Source: GCA-016699895 sp964633435
Lineage (GTDB): Bacteria; Patescibacteriota; Saccharimonadia; Saccharimonadales; Saccharimonadaceae
Direction of reading: 5' to 3'
DNA: 64,000 nucleotides
Assembly (NCBI GenBank): GCA_964633435.1
Contig: CAZWHA010000003.1
Span: forward strand, 47,361 to 111,360
Under the pieces are notes generated by a model. That model searched no databases, had not been told where the DNA came from, and saw nothing but the letters and a program-made list of their open reading frames with translations. The translations under genes were made by a program, and so were the position numbers. Positions 25,515-34,059 of the stretch are shown piece after piece (position 1 is the stretch's first letter; each line of letters begins with the position of its first letter).

Positions 25515-26525
25515 ATGGAAAAGGTCCTGGGCGCAAAGATAGTCGTGATCGGCGGCGGTACCGGCTCATTCGTGGTGCTGTCGGGGTTAAAGAATTACGC
25601 TACTGATATAACAGCGCTCGTGAGCATGGCCGACGATGGTGGCTCGACGGGACAGCTGCGTGATGAGTTAGGTGTGTTGCCGCCCGGCGATGTGCGTCAG
25701 TGTTTAGTGGCACTCAGCAGTTCGCCGCGAGCGCGGGAGCTGTTTAACTATCGTTTTGACAAGGGCAGCCTGAGCGGTCATGCCTTTGGTAATCTGTTTC
25801 TGACGGCGCTGGAGAAAATGACTGGTAGCTTCGTATCGGCAGTTGATCTGGCTGAGGAAGTGCTGCGTGTCGAGGGCCGGGTTCTGCCAATCACGCTCGA
25901 CGATATTGTGCTGACGGTGAAATCGGGCCGCCATACCTACAAGGGTCAATTTATGGTGTCGCATCAAACGTTCACTTCGAAAACTCGTCCTAAAATCGGT
26001 GTGCAGAAAAAATCTGGCGGCCGAGTCAAGGCTAACCCAGAGGCTATCAAAGCTATCGAAGCGGCTGATCTGGTGGTGATTGCCCCAGGTAATCTGTACG
26101 GCTCGCTGGCGCCAGTGCTGGTAACGCCAGGCATCGGTCAGGCGCTGCGGCAGACCAAGGCTCGAACTCTGTATGTCACTAATCTCGTGACCAAGCCGGG
26201 CCAAACCGATAGCTTTATGGTACATGATTTTGCGGCTGAGATCGAACGAATGGCAGGCGGCGAGTTTCTGGATTATGTGATCTATAACGTTCATCAGCCC
26301 TCGAAAATCCTGCTGGAAAAGTATGCCGCCAGTGGGGAATTGCCGGTCGAAATTGACGCGGCAGTGCTAAAGCAGCAACATTATTGCGCTAAAGGTGCTG
26401 AACTATTGGCTGGTCAGATCTGGCATAATCCCAACGACAAAGACCCGATTGCCGCTACGCGAACACTGATCCGACACGATCCAGATGCTGTCGCCAGGGC
26501 AATTATGAAGATCTACTTTTCCTAA
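25515..26525 (+). CDS. yvcK: YvcK/CofD-family gluconeogenesis-factor-like protein
   Basis: 336 residues. N-terminal VVIGGGTGSFVVLSGLK binds nucleotide-sugar phosphate in the family; VSMADDGGSTGQLRDE, PPGDVRQCLVALS and VVIAPGNLYGSLAPVLV are conserved YvcK segments. In Bacillus YvcK binds UDP-GlcNAc and affects cell shape and carbon use. No rapZ or whiA homologue is adjacent, unlike the usual context. The next operon is dcw. Confidence 0.92.
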   Translation: MEKVLGAKIVVIGGGTGSFVVLSGLKNYATDITALVSMADDGGSTGQLRDELGVLPPGDVRQCLVALSSSPRARELFNYRFDKGSLSGHAFGNLFLTALEKMTGSFVSAVDLAEEVLRVEGRVLPITLDDIVLTVKSGRHTYKGQFMVSHQTFTSKTRPKIGVQKKSGGRVKANPEAIKAIEAADLVVIAPGNLYGSLAPVLVTPGIGQALRQTKARTLYVTNLVTKPGQTDSFMVHDFAAEIERMAGGEFLDYVIYNVHQPSKILLEKYAASGELPVEIDAAVLKQQHYCAKGAELLAGQIWHNPNDKDPIAATRTLIRHDPDAVARAIMKIYFS

Positions 26526-26612
26526 AAACTCATACGAAATCCATGCAACCAATCAGATAAATGCCTATTAAGCGGTACTTTTCCACAGCTTTGCTGTAAT
26601 TTTGTCACGAAA

Positions 26613-26660
26613 TGTGGGTAGAATCTATCAAAAAAGGCTTGCATGTGGGTGGTTGTGGGT
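26613..26660 (+). promoter_or_regulatory. Putative MraZ operator
   Basis: Three copies of TGTGGGT at 26613, 26644 and 26654; the last two are exactly 10 bases apart and the first is 31 bases upstream, all on the same helical face. The MraZ protein is known to bind GTGGG-type direct repeats with 10-base period. The copies overlap the -35 region and spacer of the mraZ promoter. Confidence 0.75.
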
Positions 26661-26668
26661 AGTATAAT
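26639..26668 (+). promoter_or_regulatory. Promoter of the dcw operon
   Basis: TTGCAT (26639-26644), 18-base spacer, TATAAT (26663-26668). Overlaps the TGTGGGT repeats, so MraZ binding should repress it. Confidence 0.8.
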
Positions 26669-26738
26669 AAGTCCAGTGGCAAATACATAAAAGAAAAACC
26701 ACTGAACCACACCACAAAATAACGTAATGGGAAGGGCA

Positions 26739-27104
26739 ATGACCAAGATCGATTACTTTGAGCGCAAGCTAGACGACAAACGACGACTAACCGTCCCGTC
26801 TGAGCTACGCGCCGAGTTCGACGGTGGTATTGTCATCACCCGGGGCTTCGGACAGTATCTTCACCTATACCAAAAATCAGTATGGGACGAAGATATGGAA
26901 ACAGCACTCCAAGGCGACATTCTGGATGAGCGAACCGCTGACCTGAATGTCAAGTTTCGCACCGGCAAGGTCGAAACCGAGCTGGATGCCAAACAGGGTA
27001 GGATTACCCTAGAGGCACACCAACTAGAGTATGCTGGAATCGACCGCGAGGTCGTAGCGGTCCGAGCTGGTCGGTATTGGCGGCTCAGCACCAAAGCCGA
27101 TTAG
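26739..27104 (+). CDS. mraZ: Transcriptional regulator MraZ
   Basis: 121 residues with two AbrB-like halves: YFERKLDDKRRLTVPSELR in the first and AKQGRITLEAHQLEYAG in the second, each with the conserved D-x-R-R/G-R core. Binds direct repeats upstream of its own operon and represses it. The GGGAAGGG ribosome site at about 26729-26736 sets the start at ATG 26739 rather than the in-frame ATG 26727. First gene of the division/cell-wall cluster. Confidence 0.95.
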   Translation: MTKIDYFERKLDDKRRLTVPSELRAEFDGGIVITRGFGQYLHLYQKSVWDEDMETALQGDILDERTADLNVKFRTGKVETELDAKQGRITLEAHQLEYAGIDREVVAVRAGRYWRLSTKAD

Positions 27105-27184
27105 TGAAAACGTGGTTTAGTCAGCGCTAAACGCCGAAAAAACCAAACAGTAAGCACCTTAACAATAAAACAGAGGCCAACTAC

Positions 27185-27399
27185 TCGGCAATCAGCTGGA
27201 AAGCAATCGCCAGCTCAAATGGGTTGCCGCACTTGGTTTATGGCAACATAAACCTATGGAAAAACTCCACCTCACACATAAGTCTCTCATATGGTTGCGC
27301 AGTCGTCACCTGATGACCGTGCAAACATCTTGAAAAATCTAAAACAAACAATCAGAACATAAATACTGATTGCCGAATAGGTGGCCTCCGTAAAAGAAT
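27185..27399 (+). promoter_or_regulatory. Structured RNA leader before rsmH
   Basis: An 11-base long-range pair TCGGCAATCAG (27185-27195)/CTGATTGCCGA (27366-27376) closes a domain containing hairpins AGCTGG/CCAGCT (27194-27215, sharing two bases) and GGTTTATG-GCAA-CATAAACC (27235-27254). GTTGCC (27222-27227) can instead pair with GGCAAC (27242-27247), excluding the second hairpin, and CCACCT (27267-27272) can pair with AGGTGG (27379-27384), the only ribosome-site-like sequence before rsmH. An 'mraW' RNA motif is known from actinobacteria at this position; whether this is related I cannot tell. Confidence 0.5.
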
Positions 27400-28293
27400 A
27401 TGACAACACCACAACAACTCCATATTCCAGTCTTGCTCGGGGCAGTAATCGAATTACTGCATCCGGCGGCGGGTGAAAACTACCTTGATTTGACAGCCGG
27501 TTACGGTGGTCACGCCAGGGAGATTATTGCTCGCATCGGGTCTGCGAACTTGGCAACATTGGTTGATCGCGATCAGTTTGCGATCAGTCAATTGGAACCA
27601 CTTCAGCAGCAGGGAGCTAGATTGATACACCGCGACTTTTTGCAGGCTAGCGAAGAGCTAGTTGCCGAAAGTCAGCAGTTTGATATGATTTTGTTGGATC
27701 TGGGTGTCAGTTCGCCACAACTGGATAGAGCAGAGCGTGGTTTTAGCTTTAGATTTGATGCAGCGCTCGATATGCGCATGGATCAATCGCAAGATTTAAC
27801 TGCTGCGACAATCGTTAATCGCTATCCAGAGAGTGAGCTCAGTCAAATTATTCGTCAGTACGGAGAAGAACCACCATCAGCAGCGCATCGGATCGCCCGG
27901 GCAATTGTCCAGGCTCGTGCCAAAAAACCGTTCGAAACTACTACCGAACTGGCCGATCTCATCGCTGACGTCTTGCCGCGGCGGGGTAAAATCCATCCCG
28001 CGACACGCACCTTTCAGGCTCTACGGATCGAAACCAACGACGAACTGGGGCAGGTCGAGCGGACTTTGCCGCTACTAATCCAGCTTCTCGCACCTGGTGG
28101 ACGGCTGGCAGTGATCAGCTTTCACAGTCTCGAGGATCGCTTGGTCAAAGATTTCCTAAAAGAGCAATTACACGCCGGTTACGAAGCGGATTTGACCGTT
28201 TTGACCAAACATCCGATTTCCGGCACTGATGATGTTTACAATCCGCGCGCCCGTAGTGCTAAACTGCGAGCCGCAGCAAAGATAAATAATTAA
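27400..28293 (+). CDS. rsmH: 16S rRNA (cytosine-1402-N4) methyltransferase
   Basis: 297 residues (MraW). Begins HIPVLLGAVIELL, SAM-binding YLDLTAGYGGHARE, then MILLDLGVSSPQLD, RGFSFRFDAALDMRMD and the C-terminal VISFHSLEDRLVKDFL. Methylates 16S rRNA C1402. It is separated from mraZ by a 295-base structured leader, unusual for a gene normally a few bases away. Confidence 0.97.
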   Translation: MTTPQQLHIPVLLGAVIELLHPAAGENYLDLTAGYGGHAREIIARIGSANLATLVDRDQFAISQLEPLQQQGARLIHRDFLQASEELVAESQQFDMILLDLGVSSPQLDRAERGFSFRFDAALDMRMDQSQDLTAATIVNRYPESELSQIIRQYGEEPPSAAHRIARAIVQARAKKPFETTTELADLIADVLPRRGKIHPATRTFQALRIETNDELGQVERTLPLLIQLLAPGGRLAVISFHSLEDRLVKDFLKEQLHAGYEADLTVLTKHPISGTDDVYNPRARSAKLRAAAKINN

Positions 28294-28309
28294 CAGAAAG
28301 GACTTGCTT

Positions 28310-28369
28310 ATGCCAATCCAAGTCGTAAACAAGTCACGCGCACAGAAAATTGTGGTCCGCCACAAATAA
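28310..28369 (+). CDS. Possible 19-residue small peptide
   Basis: ATG 28310 with AGAAAGGA 7 bases upstream; product MPIQVVNKSRAQKIVVRHK, then TAA. Small, basic and Val-rich. It sits between rsmH and ftsL and is followed by a GAGCCTCG/CGAGGCTC hairpin (28387-28413) without T tract. It could be a leader peptide or a genuine small protein; conservation is needed to tell. Confidence 0.35.
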   Translation: MPIQVVNKSRAQKIVVRHK

Positions 28370-28386
28370 GGCGCGCGACCAAAAGC

Positions 28387-28413
28387 GAGCCTCGGCCTAA
28401 TGCGTCGAGGCTC
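28387..28413 (+). other. Hairpin between rsmH and ftsL
   Basis: Eight perfect pairs GAGCCTCG / CGAGGCTC with an 11-base loop. No T run follows, so it may be an RNA-stability or processing element rather than a terminator; the ftsL ribosome site lies about 80 bases on. Confidence 0.55.
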
Positions 28414-28503
28414 TGGCCCGGTTCAAAACTTTACACGTGGATTTTTGCGAAACGATGCGTGCGCAAACATCCATGTATAAATAAAAAGGAAAAAATAAAC
28501 AAC

Positions 28504-28866
28504 ATGACCAACCAAAGAACACAATTCGTTTCAACTCGCGGGCGCGGCAATGTCGTAGCGGCTAGCTGGGGTCGGAACCAAAACCTGACAGCTTTTCGAT
28601 CAGAGCGTCGTCTGGGGCCGGTGGCAAATACAGTGATGATCGTACTACTGACGGCCTTTCTAGGCCTATTGTATCTGACACAGCTGACCAAAACTAGTGC
28701 TTTTGGCTACGAAATGAACGCTATTGACGAAAAGAAAACGCAACTAGCGGCTGAACGCGATGATCTAAAGATTGAGAATGCCCGATTACAGTCGATCGCT
28801 CGGGTCGAGAGTAGTAGTGTGGCGGCGGCGATGACAACACCAACCGACGTCCAACAGGCGGAGTAA
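28504..28866 (+). CDS. ftsL: FtsL-like division protein
   Basis: 120 residues: about 40 cytoplasmic residues, one membrane helix (about 42-62) and an outer coiled coil (EMNAIDEKKTQLAAERDDLK). This is the FtsL/DivIC design; sequence is poorly conserved in the family and the call leans on position between rsmH and ftsI. AAAAGGA lies about 13 bases before ATG 28504. FtsL bridges FtsQ to FtsW/FtsI in the divisome. Confidence 0.8.
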   Translation: MTNQRTQFVSTRGRGNVVAASWGRNQNLTAFRSERRLGPVANTVMIVLLTAFLGLLYLTQLTKTSAFGYEMNAIDEKKTQLAAERDDLKIENARLQSIARVESSSVAAAMTTPTDVQQAE

Positions 28867-28873
28867 CCAACCA

Positions 28874-30631
28874 ATGAACGCCCAGCCGAAAGAGATCTCG
28901 CGTGCATCATGGCTGACTCTCGGCCTTTTTTTCGTACTGGCGATCTTTGTGCTGCGATTGTTTTACATCCAGATCATTAATCACGAAAAATATCTAGCCA
29001 AAGCTAACGAAATGCAAATCAGCAAACGTACCGTCAACCCCGAGCGTGGCCAGATTTATACCAAGGATCAGAACGGTGATATCATGCCGTTGGTGCTAAA
29101 TCAGACTGTCTATACAGTGTTTGCTGATCCGACCCAAGTCAAAAACGCTGACAAAGTTGAACAGACGATCAAACAGATTGCCGGTAGTCAGGTTATCAAA
29201 GGCAACTTTGAAAAGCTGGGTAGCACAACACTGCAATATGTGGTCTTGGCACGGCAGGTCAGCCATAGTCAGGCTGAACAGATCCAAGAAGCCGATTTGG
29301 CTGGCGTTGGTTTGCAGTCCAGTACTAGGCGAGTGTATACCGAAGGTAAACTAGCTAACCAGGTGCTCGGCTTTGTAAATGCCGACGGCAAAGGCCAATA
29401 TGGTATCGAACAATATCTGAATAGCGAGCTAACCGGTACGGCCGGCCTCTTGCAGTCGGTGACTGATGTGCGCAAGATTCCACTGACGATTGGCGTTCAC
29501 GATGTCAGTATACCGGCGACAGATGGCACTGATTATGTCTTGACTCTGGATCGTAGTGTGCAAGCGCAGGCTGAAAAGTTATTAAAGGAAGGCCTCGATA
29601 ACGTTGATAGCAATAGCGGCAGTATTATCGTCATGAATCCGAATAACGGGCATGTTGTAGCGATGGCTAATTATCCAGACTTCGATCCAAATGACTATAC
29701 TAGCGTCACTGACGGCACTGTGTTTCAGAACAACGCTGTTAGCTATGCGTTTGAACCAGGTTCGGTGATGAAAACCATGACGACGTCGATGTCGCTAGAT
29801 CTCGGTAAAATTGCCCCTAGCACGACCTTTGTTGACCCCGGCTGCGTGCAAATTGATGATGCTAAAATCTGTAATGCTGATGGCGAGGAAAAGTTCAAAG
29901 GTCAGACCTTGACCATGACCAAGGTCCTGCAATACTCGCTGAACACCGGTGTCGTCTGGCAATTAAAGCAGATTGGCGGCGGCGATATCACGAAGAGCGC
30001 TCGCCAAACTATGTATGGCTATTTCCATGACAAGTACCGGTTTGGCCAACGAACTGGTGTCGAACAACCGGGTGAGGGCAAGGGCACGATTTTTTCACCT
30101 GATAATGTTCAGGGCAACAAAGTCCGCTATGCCAACATGACGTTTGGACAGGGCGTTTCGGTGACCATGGTGCAGATGGCGGCGGCTTTTTCGGCAACCA
30201 TTAACGGAGGCACGTACTATCAACCGACTTTAATCGAGGGTACGCTGGACGATAATGGCAAGGAGCACTTGGTGGCTAGTAAGGCCCTAGAAACAGGTGT
30301 GGTTAGTGCAAACACCAGCGACAATATTCGCCAGATGATGTTCGAGGCTCGGCGCGGTAGTTGGCCGACTGCCGATAATGGCTACTATGTCGGATCGAAA
30401 ACTGGTACGGCGCAGATCTATGACGACGCCACCAGAACGTATTCGAAAACCCGAACGACCGGTACAACAATTGGCTTTGGCGCCGACAAAGACGGTAACG
30501 CTCAATATGTTATAATGGTTCGGATCGAATACAGTGGTAGAGAAGGCTTTGCTGGCTCGTTAGCAGCAAATCCGGTCTTTACCAAAATGAGCAACTGGCT
30601 CGCTCAATACGAAGGGATGACAAAACCATGA
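28874..30631 (+). CDS. ftsI: Penicillin-binding protein, septal transpeptidase
   Basis: 585 residues, class B PBP. N-terminal anchor helix (about 12-32), pedestal with RGQIYTKDQNGD, transpeptidase with SxxK as EPGSVMKTMT, SxN as YSLNTGV and KTG as GSKTGTAQI. No PASTA domains. Crosslinks septal peptidoglycan together with the glycosyltransferase FtsW. Overlaps mraY by 4 bases. Confidence 0.95.
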   Translation: MNAQPKEISRASWLTLGLFFVLAIFVLRLFYIQIINHEKYLAKANEMQISKRTVNPERGQIYTKDQNGDIMPLVLNQTVYTVFADPTQVKNADKVEQTIKQIAGSQVIKGNFEKLGSTTLQYVVLARQVSHSQAEQIQEADLAGVGLQSSTRRVYTEGKLANQVLGFVNADGKGQYGIEQYLNSELTGTAGLLQSVTDVRKIPLTIGVHDVSIPATDGTDYVLTLDRSVQAQAEKLLKEGLDNVDSNSGSIIVMNPNNGHVVAMANYPDFDPNDYTSVTDGTVFQNNAVSYAFEPGSVMKTMTTSMSLDLGKIAPSTTFVDPGCVQIDDAKICNADGEEKFKGQTLTMTKVLQYSLNTGVVWQLKQIGGGDITKSARQTMYGYFHDKYRFGQRTGVEQPGEGKGTIFSPDNVQGNKVRYANMTFGQGVSVTMVQMAAAFSATINGGTYYQPTLIEGTLDDNGKEHLVASKALETGVVSANTSDNIRQMMFEARRGSWPTADNGYYVGSKTGTAQIYDDATRTYSKTRTTGTTIGFGADKDGNAQYVIMVRIEYSGREGFAGSLAANPVFTKMSNWLAQYEGMTKP

Positions 30632-31662
30632 ATGAGATTCTCGACCAACTGGCGCAGATCATGCTGCGAGTCTTGTTGCTGGGCGGTGCGGCCTTTGTGA
30701 TCGCCATGATATTGACACCGGTGTATACCTATTTTGCCTATCGCTACAAATTCTGGAAAAAGCAAAAGACGGTAACGCTCGATGGCAAAACCCTCGAAGT
30801 CATCTCTAAATTACATGCCAAAAAGATCGCCCGTCGCATACCAACCATGGCGGGTTTAGTATTTGTGCTGGCGATTGCCATTACGACGCTAGTATTTAAT
30901 TTCAGCCGACCGCAAACTTGGTTGCCGCTGGCAGCATTGATCGCTGGAGCAGTAATAGGGCTCATTGATGATATTTTGAATCTGCGTTCGGATGGCGGTG
31001 TGGCGGGCTTGCGGGCGCCAGTGAAATTTACCATGGTGACAATTGTTGGTTTGCTGCTAGGCTGGTTTTTCTGGGAAAAACTCGGTTTTACGACGGTCCA
31101 TATTCCGTTTGTGGGCGCTTGGGACTTAGGTATCTGGATTGTGCCGATCTTTGCCTTTGTCGTTGTAGCGACGGGTAATGCAGTCAATATTAGCGATGGC
31201 CTAGATGGTCTCGCGGGCGGACTGGCGGCTTCGGCCTTTGTGATGTTCGCAGTAATTGCGATATTGCAACAGCAGTTCGGCCTAGCGGCGTTTTGTATGA
31301 CGATTGTGGGCGCACTGTTATCGTACCTGTGGTTTAATGTCTATCCAGCGCGCTTTTTCATGGGTGATGTGGGATCGTTTGCGTTGGGTGTTAGTTTGGG
31401 GGTGGTGGCAATGCTGACTAATTCACTCTTTCTGTTGCCGATCATTGGACTGATGTTTGTGATCGAAGCTGGTTCGGTTATCATTCAACAACTCAGTAAA
31501 AAACTACGGAATGGTAAAAAGGTCTTTATCGCATCGCCAATTCACCATCACTTTGAAGCCAAAGGTTGGCCAGAGACAAAAGTTACGATGCGGTTCTGGG
31601 TGGTGGGGAACATTGCCGGTATCTTGGGCTTGATTATGGCGATTAGCGGAGGCAATGTCTAA
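30628..31662 (+). CDS. mraY: Phospho-N-acetylmuramoyl-pentapeptide transferase
   Basis: 344 residues, about ten membrane helices. Conserved MraY segments: RIPTMAGLVF, IGLIDDILNLR (Asp pair), ATGNAVNISDGLDGLAGG, RFFMGDVGSFALG and the histidine loop ASPIHHHFEAKGWPETKV. Makes lipid I on undecaprenyl phosphate in the membrane. Between ftsI and ftsW with overlaps on both sides; no murE/murF/murD genes are in the cluster. Confidence 0.97.
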   Translation: MNEILDQLAQIMLRVLLLGGAAFVIAMILTPVYTYFAYRYKFWKKQKTVTLDGKTLEVISKLHAKKIARRIPTMAGLVFVLAIAITTLVFNFSRPQTWLPLAALIAGAVIGLIDDILNLRSDGGVAGLRAPVKFTMVTIVGLLLGWFFWEKLGFTTVHIPFVGAWDLGIWIVPIFAFVVVATGNAVNISDGLDGLAGGLAASAFVMFAVIAILQQQFGLAAFCMTIVGALLSYLWFNVYPARFFMGDVGSFALGVSLGVVAMLTNSLFLLPIIGLMFVIEAGSVIIQQLSKKLRNGKKVFIASPIHHHFEAKGWPETKVTMRFWVVGNIAGILGLIMAISGGNV

Positions 31663-32984
31663 TGGGCGAGTGGGCTGCACCTTCACGCCGACCAGAGGAA
31701 AGTCGGCGTGGCAAACTAGCCGCCGCTGAGATTCGGTCGACATTGTTTGATACGGCCGGGGCTTTGAAATTAGGTCGCAAACATCGTCCGGACTATCTGA
31801 TGGTGGTACTGATGGTGGTACTAGCACTGATCGGTTTGGTGATTTTATTTTCTATCACACCAGCGCTCACTGATGGCAATAGTGTCGAATCGACAAAATT
31901 CATGTTGCGCCAAGTATTATTTTTGGCAGTCGGCCTAGCGGCGTTTTTTGTGGCCAGCCGAGTACCGCTTGATATCTGGCGACAACACGGTGCAAAACTT
32001 TTTATTGTGGCACTAACGATCTGTTTACTATTGCCAATTATGGGTACGCTTGGTATTCCGCCGGCCCAGTGTACGCTCGGTGCCTGTCGTTGGATCAGCC
32101 TGGGTAGCCTGGGAACTTTTCAGCCGGCTGAGTTTCTGAAATTTGGTACGGTACTATTTGCGGCAGGGTTTTTGGCGGTTCGGAGTGCACGCGGTGAACT
32201 GAATTCCTATCGCAAAACTCTGCTACCACTTGGTGCGGTTATGGTGGCGGCACTGTTTGTAGTGGTTATCATGCAAAAAGACCTCGGTACTGGTGTCTCG
32301 CTGGCTGCGATCGTCCTCGTTCAGCTGATTGTCGCTGGTTTGCAGGTACGAAAACTCATGACTATTTTTGGTTTAGCGGCGGGACTCGCGATCTTATCAA
32401 TTGTCTTGGTGCCGCATCGAATTGCTCGGGTAGCGACGTTTTTTGGTCAGGGTAATGAGGCTGCTGACTACCACATTAATCAGGCGATGATTGCGCTCGG
32501 GTCGGGTGGTCTAACGGGTCGCGGACTGGGTGAATCGGTGCAGGCCTTTGGTTGGCTACCAGAAGCGATTCACGACTCGATTTTTGCTATCATTGGCGAA
32601 TCACTTGGCTTTATCGGTCTGTTTGTCATTATCGGACTGTTTGGTTTGTTACTGCGCCAGATCATTAGCAAGGTCGACTACATTGAAAATATCTACTTGC
32701 GCTTAATCATTGCGGGTGTGTTCGGTTGGATCGGAGCGCACGTTATTCTGAACATTGGTGCTATGACTCATCTGATTCCACTGACCGGTATTACGCTGCC
32801 ATTGGTTAGCCTGGGTGGCACCTCGATGCTGTTCATGATGGCGAGTCTAGGCGTAGTGTTTGCAATTTCGCATTATACGATGCATCGCAAAGTTAAAGCA
32901 GAAGGAGGTGACGAGCATGCGAGTCCTATCAGTGGGCGGCGGTTCGGGCGGTCACGTTACGCCAATAGTAGCCATCTGCGCTAA
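31662..32984 (+). CDS. ftsW: SEDS-family glycosyltransferase FtsW
   Basis: 440 residues, about ten membrane helices after a basic N-terminal tail. The segments CRWISLGSLGTFQPAEFLK and DSIFAIIGESLGFIG match FtsW/RodA, and the large outer loop carries the essential Asp region. Polymerises lipid II at the septum with FtsI. Context chooses FtsW over RodA. Its 3' end overlaps the start of murG by 68 bases. Confidence 0.94.
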   Translation: MGEWAAPSRRPEESRRGKLAAAEIRSTLFDTAGALKLGRKHRPDYLMVVLMVVLALIGLVILFSITPALTDGNSVESTKFMLRQVLFLAVGLAAFFVASRVPLDIWRQHGAKLFIVALTICLLLPIMGTLGIPPAQCTLGACRWISLGSLGTFQPAEFLKFGTVLFAAGFLAVRSARGELNSYRKTLLPLGAVMVAALFVVVIMQKDLGTGVSLAAIVLVQLIVAGLQVRKLMTIFGLAAGLAILSIVLVPHRIARVATFFGQGNEAADYHINQAMIALGSGGLTGRGLGESVQAFGWLPEAIHDSIFAIIGESLGFIGLFVIIGLFGLLLRQIISKVDYIENIYLRLIIAGVFGWIGAHVILNIGAMTHLIPLTGITLPLVSLGGTSMLFMMASLGVVFAISHYTMHRKVKAEGGDEHASPISGRRFGRSRYANSSHLR

Positions 32985-34059
32985 ATTGCGGCAGCAGGTG
33001 CCGGATGCCGAGTTGCGAGCCTGGTGTGATCGTCGTTTTGCGGCGCGTTTACGTGATATGTTGGGGAACGAAGTTCGAGTCGACGCGATTATTAGCGGCA
33101 AGTACCGCCGTTATGCCAATTTGACTCTAACGCAGCATCTGAAATACCATCTGTTTCGTACTCATTTGCGGAATGTCGTTGATATCTTTAAAATCGCCAT
33201 GGGTTTTGTCCAAAGCTTTTTCAAGTTAATAGTCTGGCGGCCTGATGTAGTGTTTTGCAAAGGCGGCTTTGTCTGTCTGCCAGTCGGCCTAGCGGCGCAT
33301 GCTCTGCGGATCCCACTGGTGATTCATGATTCTGATACCGTGCCGGGCCTAACCAACCGAATATTGTCACGTTTTGCAACTAGGATTGGCACTGGCGCTC
33401 CAGTCGAAAATTATCCGAATTATCCTGAAAAGCGAACGCGCTATGTTGGCATTCCGGTGCGTGACGAGATCAGGGCCTTTACGGCAGATGAAAAAGCAAC
33501 GGCCAAAGCAACCTTAGGGTTTAACCCGGCACGACCGCTTGTTTTGATAGTGGGCGGCGGCGGCGGCGCTAACGCACTTAATCGAATGGCTTTGTCGATT
33601 GCTCCGGATTTGACGGGGCAGGGCACGCAGATCTTGCTGCTGGCCGGCAAAGGCAAAGCCGATTCCACGTTGGTTAGTTCTAGCCCTGATTTTCAGATTG
33701 TTGAATTCATGACCGATGATTTCGTGACAGCGCTCGCAGCGGCCGACGTTGCTGTGACCAGGGCCGGCGCCACAGCGCTCGCAGAATTTGCTACGATCGG
33801 TTTGCCGATTATTATTGTACCTAGTCCGCATCTAGCTGGCGATCATCAGACCAAGAACGCGGCGGTTTACGCCGAGGCTGCAGCTGGAATCGTCATTGAC
33901 CAACGCCAGGCTGCGAAGCAGCCCGAACTACTAGGACAGGCCATTACAGAGCTTGTAGGTTCGCCGCAGCTCCGGGCCGACCTGGGTCGCAATCTCAAAC
34001 AATTTGCACGTCCAAGCGCTCTTGATGATATGGTCAGCATGATTCTGGAGGTGGCATAA
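32917..34059 (+). CDS. murG: UDP-GlcNAc:lipid I GlcNAc transferase MurG
   Basis: 380 residues, GT28 fold. Starts MRVLSVGGGSGGHVTPIVAI (the GGTGGH-type loop as GGGSGGH); the C-terminal domain has LIVGGGGGANALNRM and TRAGATALAEFATIGLPIIIVP with AGDHQTKNA. Converts lipid I to lipid II. A long AAGGAGGTGA ribosome site at 32902-32911 fixes ATG 32917, inside the end of ftsW. FtsQ starts immediately at the next base after the stop. Confidence 0.96.
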   Translation: MRVLSVGGGSGGHVTPIVAICAKLRQQVPDAELRAWCDRRFAARLRDMLGNEVRVDAIISGKYRRYANLTLTQHLKYHLFRTHLRNVVDIFKIAMGFVQSFFKLIVWRPDVVFCKGGFVCLPVGLAAHALRIPLVIHDSDTVPGLTNRILSRFATRIGTGAPVENYPNYPEKRTRYVGIPVRDEIRAFTADEKATAKATLGFNPARPLVLIVGGGGGANALNRMALSIAPDLTGQGTQILLLAGKGKADSTLVSSSPDFQIVEFMTDDFVTALAAADVAVTRAGATALAEFATIGLPIIIVPSPHLAGDHQTKNAAVYAEAAAGIVIDQRQAAKQPELLGQAITELVGSPQLRADLGRNLKQFARPSALDDMVSMILEVA

